Notes under the pieces: model-generated | Seen by the model: the letters and a program-made list of their open reading frames with translations, nothing else | What the model was told of the DNA's origin: nothing | Database searches by the model: none | In this document: positions 58,470-64,000 of the stretch, in pieces | Position numbering within the stretch: position 1 is the first letter of the stretch | Layout of the letters: every line of letters begins with the position of its first letter | Position numbers and translations under genes: made by a program | Assembly (NCBI GenBank): GCA_036571765.1 | Contig: BROE01000009.1 | Coordinates: 11,840,904 to 11,904,903 of the forward strand | Length of the DNA: 64,000 bases | Origin: Plecoglossus altivelis | Lineage: Eukaryota > Chordata > Actinopteri > Osmeriformes > Plecoglossidae | Direction: 5' to 3'

Positions 58470-58570
58470 CAAAAGGTATTGACAGCTGGCTAAACAACAG
58501 AACATATTTTATATATTCTGTTCCCTAATAAACAGATCGAAACGCATAGCTAGCTATAAAACACCCAAGC

Positions 58571-61500
58571 ATGTTTGGGAATCTTTTCGAAGAAGATGAG
58601 GACGAAGGAGTCCCTCCTAGCGCTTCTGGGGGTAGGGTTGGAAAGGGGGGAGAGGAGCTGACACCTCCACGAGGAAGAAATCATCTCAGCGGCATTAAAA
58701 ACCAGGGAGGCACGTGCTACCTCAACTCCCTGCTACAGACTCTGCTGTTCACCCCAGAGTTCAGAGGTAAGAGTAAACCCGATCCATCTGTCAGTGACAT
58801 CACTGAGTAGGTTTACTAGCTGGTCGTTGTGAATAGTGCATGTCTGGTCAGTATGGGATGTTGGGCTATTGTGTGCGTCAACATCTCTTTTCGTATCTAT
58901 GCAGAGGAGCTGTTCAATCTTGGTCCAGAACAACTGGGTTGCCTGGAAGATAAACACAACCCAGAGGCAAAGGTGGGTCCAGTAAATAGCAGTGTGTGTT
59001 TGTGCATGTGTGCAGTGTGTGATTGTGCATGTGTGCAGTGTGTGTTTGTGCATGTGTGCAGTGTGTGTTTGTGCATGTGTGCAGGGTGTGTTTGTGCATG
59101 TTTGAAGTGTGTGTTTGTGCATGTGTGCAGTGTTTGTGCATGTGTGCAGTGTGTGTTTGTGCATGTGTGCAGTGTGTGTTTGTGCATGTGTGCAGNNNNN
59201 NNNNNNNNNNNNNNNNNNNNNNNNNNNNNNNNNNNNNNNNNNNNNNNNNNNNNNNNNNNNNNNNNNNNNNNNNNNNNNNNNNNNNNNNNNNNNNNNNNNN
59301 NNNNNNNNNNNNNNNNNNNNNNNNNNNNNNNNNNNNNNNNNNNNNNNNNNNNNNNNNNNNNNNNNNNNNNNNNNNNNNNNNNNNNNNNNNNNNNNNNNNN
59401 NNNNNNNNNNNNNNNNNNNNNNNNNNNNNNNNNNNNNNNNNNNNNNNNNNNNNNNNNNNNNNNNNNNNNNNNNNNNNNNNNNNNNNNNNNNNNNNNNNNN
59501 NNNNNNNNNNNNNACACAACCCAGAGGCAAAGGTGGGTCCAGTAAATAGCAGTGTGTGTTTGTGCATGTGTGCAGTGTGTGTTTGTGCATGTGTGCAGTG
59601 TGTGTTTGTGCATGTGTGCAGGGTGTGTTTGTGCATGTTTGCAGTGTGTGTTTGTGCATGTGAGCAGTGTTTGTGCATGTGTGCAGTGTGTGTTTGTGCA
59701 TGTGTGCAGTGTGTGTTTGTGCATGTGTGCAGGGTGTGTTTGTGCAGTGTGTGCAGTGTGTGTTTGTGCAGTGTGTGTTTGTGCATGTGTGCAGTGTGTG
59801 TTTGTGCATGTGTGCAGGGTGTGTTTGTGCATTTGCGCAGGGTGTGTTTGTGCAGTGTGTGCAGTGTGTGTTTGTGCATGTGTGCAGGGTGTGTTTGTGC
59901 ATGTGTGCAGGGTGTGTTTGTGAATGTGTGCAGGGTGTGTTTGTGCATGTGTGCAGGGTGTGTGTGTGTGTGTGTATGTGTGCAGGGTGTATTTTGTAAC
60001 CCGGCGCTCTCTTCTCTCAGGTCAGAGTGATTCCGTTGGAGCTGCAGAGGCTGTTTGCCCGTTTGCTGTTGGTGGACCAGCAGACTGCATCTACGGCTGA
60101 CCTCACTGAAAGCTTTGGCTGGAACAACAGCGAGGTCTGTTCATGCTCCTCTGACAGTCAGGAGAGAGAGAGAGAGAGAGTGAGAGTGTAACATGACATA
60201 TCTCCTCTTCTGTTTCTACCTATGCTTCTTCTCTCCCCCGTATTCAGGAGAGCCGGCAGCATGACGTTCAGGAGCTGAACAGGATTCTCTTTAGCGCTCT
60301 GGAGCACTCTCTAGTGGGAACCAGCGGTAGTACACTCATCCACCGACTGTACCATGGAACCACCGTCAACAGCATCGAGTGTAAAGAGTGTGGCAACGTC
60401 AGCCAGAGACAGGTGCGTTATAGTTGTCTGTGTGTTGCTGTGCCTGTGTGTTAAAGAGCAAGTGTGTATCTCTGTGTTGCCAAACCCTTTTTTGTTGTTC
60501 ACCAGGAGGACTTTCTGGACCTGACTGTGTGTGTGCGTGGTGTCTGCAGCCTGGAGGGGGCGCTGTGGGACATGTTCGTGGAGGAGGAGATGTTCCAGGG
60601 CAGTAATCTTTACCGCTGTGCCCAGTGTGACAAACTGGTTACAGCTGCCAAGGTCAGTCACAGCACATAGCAAAGAACACACCCCTGGTAAAAACAATTC
60701 ATGCTGTTAATCTGATTGAATCGCCTGCTCCCTGCTCGCACACGTTGCCAGTGATACTTAGCCATCTCCAAATCTTAAAACAATATCCAATCAGTATTTG
60801 GACTTTTATTATATAGGTACCACATTGCTGAAGTTGAATATTAAATGTTAATTGCATGTATAGGAATGATCAAACTTTCCCCCTCCTCCTTGCCTGTTCC
60901 ACTCTTTCTCCCCTGGGCCTCCCCCCTCCCCTCCCCTCCCCACACTGCCCTGCCCACTTCCTCCTCTCCCCTCCTCCCCAGTCCCGTGCCAAGCTGAGGA
61001 AGCTGCTCCGTTCCTACCATGTCCCTTTTGAGATTTCATTTGTACTTTGCCAAGTGTGAGCGCTACAAAGCGAGCACGGGCCGCTACAAACACTCCCCCT
61101 CAACAATCAACCTGAAGCCTTCTGCGAACAGGTGTTGGATGGAGAGCGGCTGTCACCCTTCAGTCTCACATCATCACCAATGTTGTCGCACCCATCATAT
61201 ACTACAATACTGCTATCCTTATGTAGTTTGATTTTCTGCACCCAGCTTTTTCTCACACCACCCCACCCTTAGGAGCGACACGGACCATGCTTTTGGACAA
61301 TTTCGCAAATGTTTCGCACTGTCAATTTGATTTTTTCCCTCCCCCACTCCCTGCCCCACTTCCTCCCTCTCCCCCTCCCTCCCCAGTCTGCCAAGCTGAG
61401 GAAGCTGCCTCCGTTCCTCACCATGTCCCTGTTGAGATTCAACTTTGACTTTGCCAAGTGTGAGCGCTACAAGGAGACGGGCCGCTACACCTTCCCCCTC

Positions 61501-62942
61501 AACATCAACCTGAAGCCCTTCTGCGAACAGGTGTTGGATGGAGAGCGCTGCACCTTCAGTCTCACTCATCACCATGTTGTCGCCACCTCATATATACATA
61601 ACTGCTATCTTATGTAGTTTGATTTCTGCACCCAAGCATTTTTCACCACCCCCACCCTTAGGAGGACACGGACATTGTTTTGGACAATTTCCAAATGTTT
61701 CCACTTCACTTTGATTTTGTTTTGCTGCAGTGTATGTTTCTGCATGCGCCCGCTACACGCAAACATATGCTCGCTGCTTTCTGATCTTCCTTTCTCAATC
61801 CTTATGTAACGCGACCGTCTCCCAGGGGGAGGGAGAGGACTCGGATTACTCCTACGAGCTCTTCTCTGTCATCATCCACAAGGGAGGCTGCTATGGCGGC
61901 CATTACCACGTCTACATCAAAGACATCGACCATCTTGGCCATTGGGAGCCACAGGTGAGGAAGGAGTGTGCTTGGGGGAGAAGAGGAGGCGTGGGAAAAG
62001 GGGGCTTATCACTGATTTGAAACAGAACAACGAGAGGAGAACTGACCTATCAGTGCTAGTCTCTTCTCACCAGTCTTCAAACACCGCTGTGTTGTCGCTT
62101 CAGGAGGACGAGGTCAAACTGAAAGCCCAGACGAAAAAGAAAGAGGTCAAAGTGTGCGAGCCTGAGCTGGAGAGAGATGACCCCTTGTCTGTGCTGACTG
62201 CTGTCATAGTCCAGGTGTCACACCTCCTCCACATACTACTGCCCACGCCTTATGATTCACAGCCACTGCGTTAACATGACCACGTGACTGAACTCTTGAA
62301 TCCCTCCCTACAATAAGGAGGCCTCCAAGAGTGTGCTCCTGGACCAGCTGGGACAAAAACTGATGGACAAGATAGGTTCTTCCTGGAACAAGAAATACAG
62401 GAAACACTATGGTCCCATAAGCAAGGTAGAGCTACGAGACTTACTGTACCCTCAGTATGAGTCACTCATAGACCTCTCTTTTGATCCTCCGCACTCATCG
62501 AATCTTTTCCTTGCAAATGTTTGCTCTCCCGTGGCTCCATATTCTTTGTTTCTCTCCATCCCCTTATCTCTCCATCCTCTTCTCTCTCCTTCCTCTTCTC
62601 TTTCCATCCCCTTCTCTCCTTCCCCTTCTCTCTCCATCCTCTTCTCTCTCCATCCCCTCCTCCCTCCTCCTGTCTGCAGTTTCTACAGTCACATGGAGAT
62701 GTGTTTGTCTTGGTGTCAAACGGCACTCGAGTGACTCTGAAGGCCAGCCCCCCCAGCCCAGACATGGAGCCAGCCAGCCCGGCCAATGGAAGCCCTCCCC
62801 CTGCCCCTCACATGGACCACAGCACCACCAACAGCCAACCAGAACCAGAGGTTTGCTGGTGCTGTTGGAGCTTTCTTTACCAATAGAAGCTCAATTGAGA
62901 GTTGGAATAGACCAGCTCTCGCACATCCATGCAGTCATAGAC

Positions 62943-62975
<33 letters not shown>

Positions 62976-63901
62976 TGGTCTCCTCAGGGTCCACACTGGT
63001 TTGACCTGAACGACTCGGTGGTGACGTGCATCAGGGAAGAGGACATCCAGAAGCAGTTCCAAGGCAAAGAGAGTGCCTACATGCTGTTCTATAGGAAGGC
63101 ACTGCTGCACAGACCTGCAGAGGGTACGGGCCCCCATGCCCCCCCTCCCACCCCCACACACATACACAGTGTGTGTGAATAGATGTGACTGACTCGTACT
63201 GTTTGTTCCCTGGTAGCCCTGAGGAATCCTGGGTACAAAGTTCCCTCTCACCTGTTGGAAATGGCCCGGGAGGAGAACCACAAGCTGCAGCAGATCAGGT
63301 ACACATACACACACACACACACACACACAGACACACTCCTACACATGCATATGCGTGCACACTCACACTCCTACTCATGCACACGCACACACATTCCTAC
63401 ACGTGCACATGCGTGCACACACACACTCCTACTTATGCACATGCACACTCACTCAAGAATAAAGACACAGTAATAAACAGACACTAATTCCGATGTGTGT
63501 GTGTGTGTGCTTCGCCTCACATTAGAGAGGAGTTTGAGTCCAGCAGTAACTGCGTGGAGTTACGCCTGCACCTAGCGCCATCCTACACACTGAAGAACGG
63601 AGCCCTCCAGCCCATTAACACAGAGAAAGGAACATCTATCAACCTTACCTTTGACCGGCGCAAGACTGTTGGAGATCTGCGATTGGCTATATACCAGGTC
63701 ACCTCATTCACCGTCAGCCTAATTTAAGAGGGCCTACCTGCTTGAGGAGAATTCTAATGTGTGTGCGCTTGTGTGTGTGCGTGCGTGCGTGTGTGTGTGC
63801 GCGTGCTTGTGCACAGATGCAGGAACTCTGGGAAGGTGACATGGCTCTGACTGTGGCCAAAAGTCTGCCAGCAGGCTTACACCTCTATAACACTCTCCAA
63901 G
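58571..63901 (+). CDS. usp40: Ubiquitin carboxyl-terminal hydrolase 40 (USP40), 5' part, continues off the right edge
   Basis: Exons 58571-58766, 58905-58972, 60021-60134, 60248-60412, 60506-60652, 61387-61530, 61826-61954, 62104-62214, 62318-62425, 62680-62850, 62988-63123, 63217-63298, 63526-63697 and 63817-63901 (ends in phase 1) give about 609 codons of a protein of about 1235 in human. A cysteine protease that removes ubiquitin. The Cys box GIKNQGGTCYLNSLLQTLLF has the nucleophile at Cys49. QHDVQELNRILF follows. CKEC and CAQC are two CxxC pairs of the zinc-binding fingers. The His box is GGCYGGHYHVYIKDIDHLGH, with His304 as the general base. Downstream are WNKKYRKHYGP and FQGKESAYMLFYRK, also as in human USP40. 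The start ATG is followed by MFGNLFEEDEDE, matching the human N-terminus. The C-terminal ubiquitin-like half lies outside the window. Exon 6 has a false upstream copy and exon 2 a partial one after the gap. Confidence 0.94.
58985..59990 (+). repeat. 23-bp minisatellite in usp40 intron 2, interrupted by a gap
   Basis: Many copies of tgtgtgtttgtgcatgtgtg plus cag on both sides of the N gap (about 58985-59195 and 59545-59990), with shortened units (gcagtgtgtgcag). Open frames on both strands through this array are artefacts. True copy number is unknown because the flanks overlap. Confidence 0.93.
59196..59513. other. Assembly gap (318 N) in usp40 intron 2
   Basis: A run of N within a 23-bp minisatellite. 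Sequence to the right of the gap restarts with the last 19 nt of usp40 exon 2 plus the start of intron 2, so the two flanks overlap rather than adjoin. Confidence 0.97.
60870..61335 (+). repeat. Error-ridden duplicate of usp40 exon 6
   Basis: Positions 60982-61131 parallel the real exon 6 (61387-61530), with a similar C-rich acceptor tract before it and the same intron sequence after it, but numerous one- and two-base insertions destroy the frame. The real copy reads SAKLRKLPPFLTMSLLRF in frame and joins both neighbours correctly. Interpreted as an assembly artefact of the same kind as in myo10 and pttg1ip. Confidence 0.8.
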
Positions 63902-64000
63902 GTACTCTCCTAACAGTTAAAGCACTCAGGGTGAATCACTCCTGTGGACTTGAGATGTTCTTGCTTTCTATGGGTGTGCACACGGTCCTTTTCACCCTCC

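Larger units (their letters stand above)
57525..58570 (+). other. tspear 3' UTR and usp40 promoter/leader
   Basis: AATAAA at 57745-57750 probably ends tspear. About 280 nt later aaacATGGCTGCC (58031-58043) resembles a YY1-type initiator. A consensus donor gtaagt (58166) and a good acceptor ttatttcag (ending 58417) suggest a usp40 5' UTR exon, a 252-nt intron and then the exon carrying the start codon. Two upstream open frames lie in this leader (58035-58133 and 58461-58469). Confidence 0.45.

Noticed and set aside
58733..60030. Open frames of 300-390 codons on both strands
   Set aside because: They run through a 23-bp minisatellite and the N gap, with N read as open. The only real coding bases are usp40 exon 2.

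Overview
This window is vertebrate nuclear DNA, almost certainly from a ray-finned (teleost) fish. Every gene is split into many short exons with GT-AG introns. The proteins match vertebrate families from end to end. The introns are compact and packed with dinucleotide and tetranucleotide microsatellites and minisatellites. No bacterial operon, phage, CRISPR array or intact transposon is visible. Three runs of N (8722-9358, 31621-31630, 59196-59513) show that this is a scaffolded draft assembly.

Five genes were reconstructed exon by exon, all on the + strand. (1) A myosin-X gene (myo10-like), coding 3458-37904 in 44 exons, about 2087 residues: motor, IQ motifs, coiled coil, a proline-rich central region, PH domains, MyTH4 and FERM. 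(2) A short pttg1ip-like single-pass membrane protein, 40941-46488 in 5 exons, 112 residues, with no recognisable PSI domain. (3) sumo3, 48103-49803 in 4 exons, 94 residues, ending in the TGG processing site plus two residues. (4) tspear, 52395-57524 in 13 exons, 733 residues: TSPN/laminin-G-like domain followed by seven EAR repeats. (5) The 5' part of usp40, from 58571 to the right edge, 14 exons seen and about 609 codons, including the complete catalytic Cys and His boxes.

Regions without coding exons: 1-3457 (repeats, then a more CpG-rich stretch before myo10 exon 1); myo10 intron 1 (9.4 kb, with a gap) and intron 2 (7.9 kb), both microsatellite-rich; the myo10 3' UTR (37905 to about 40690); the spacers 46489-48102 and 49804-52394; and 57525-58570, which probably holds a spliced usp40 leader.

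The pttg1ip, sumo3 and tspear group matches the human 21q22.3 neighbourhood, except that UBE2G2 is absent between sumo3 and tspear. Human MYO10 and USP40 lie elsewhere (5p and 2q). The genes have no obvious joint pathway; sumo3 (a modifier) and usp40 (a deubiquitinase) both belong to ubiquitin-like signalling. The observations most worth a second look are: false, error-rich duplications of coding exons at several sites, which would corrupt automatic gene models; poly-proline tracts with an Ena/VASP-type EVH1 ligand in the myosin-X tail; apparent loss of the PSI exon in pttg1ip; and a 60-residue charged insertion in the TSPEAR N-terminal domain.
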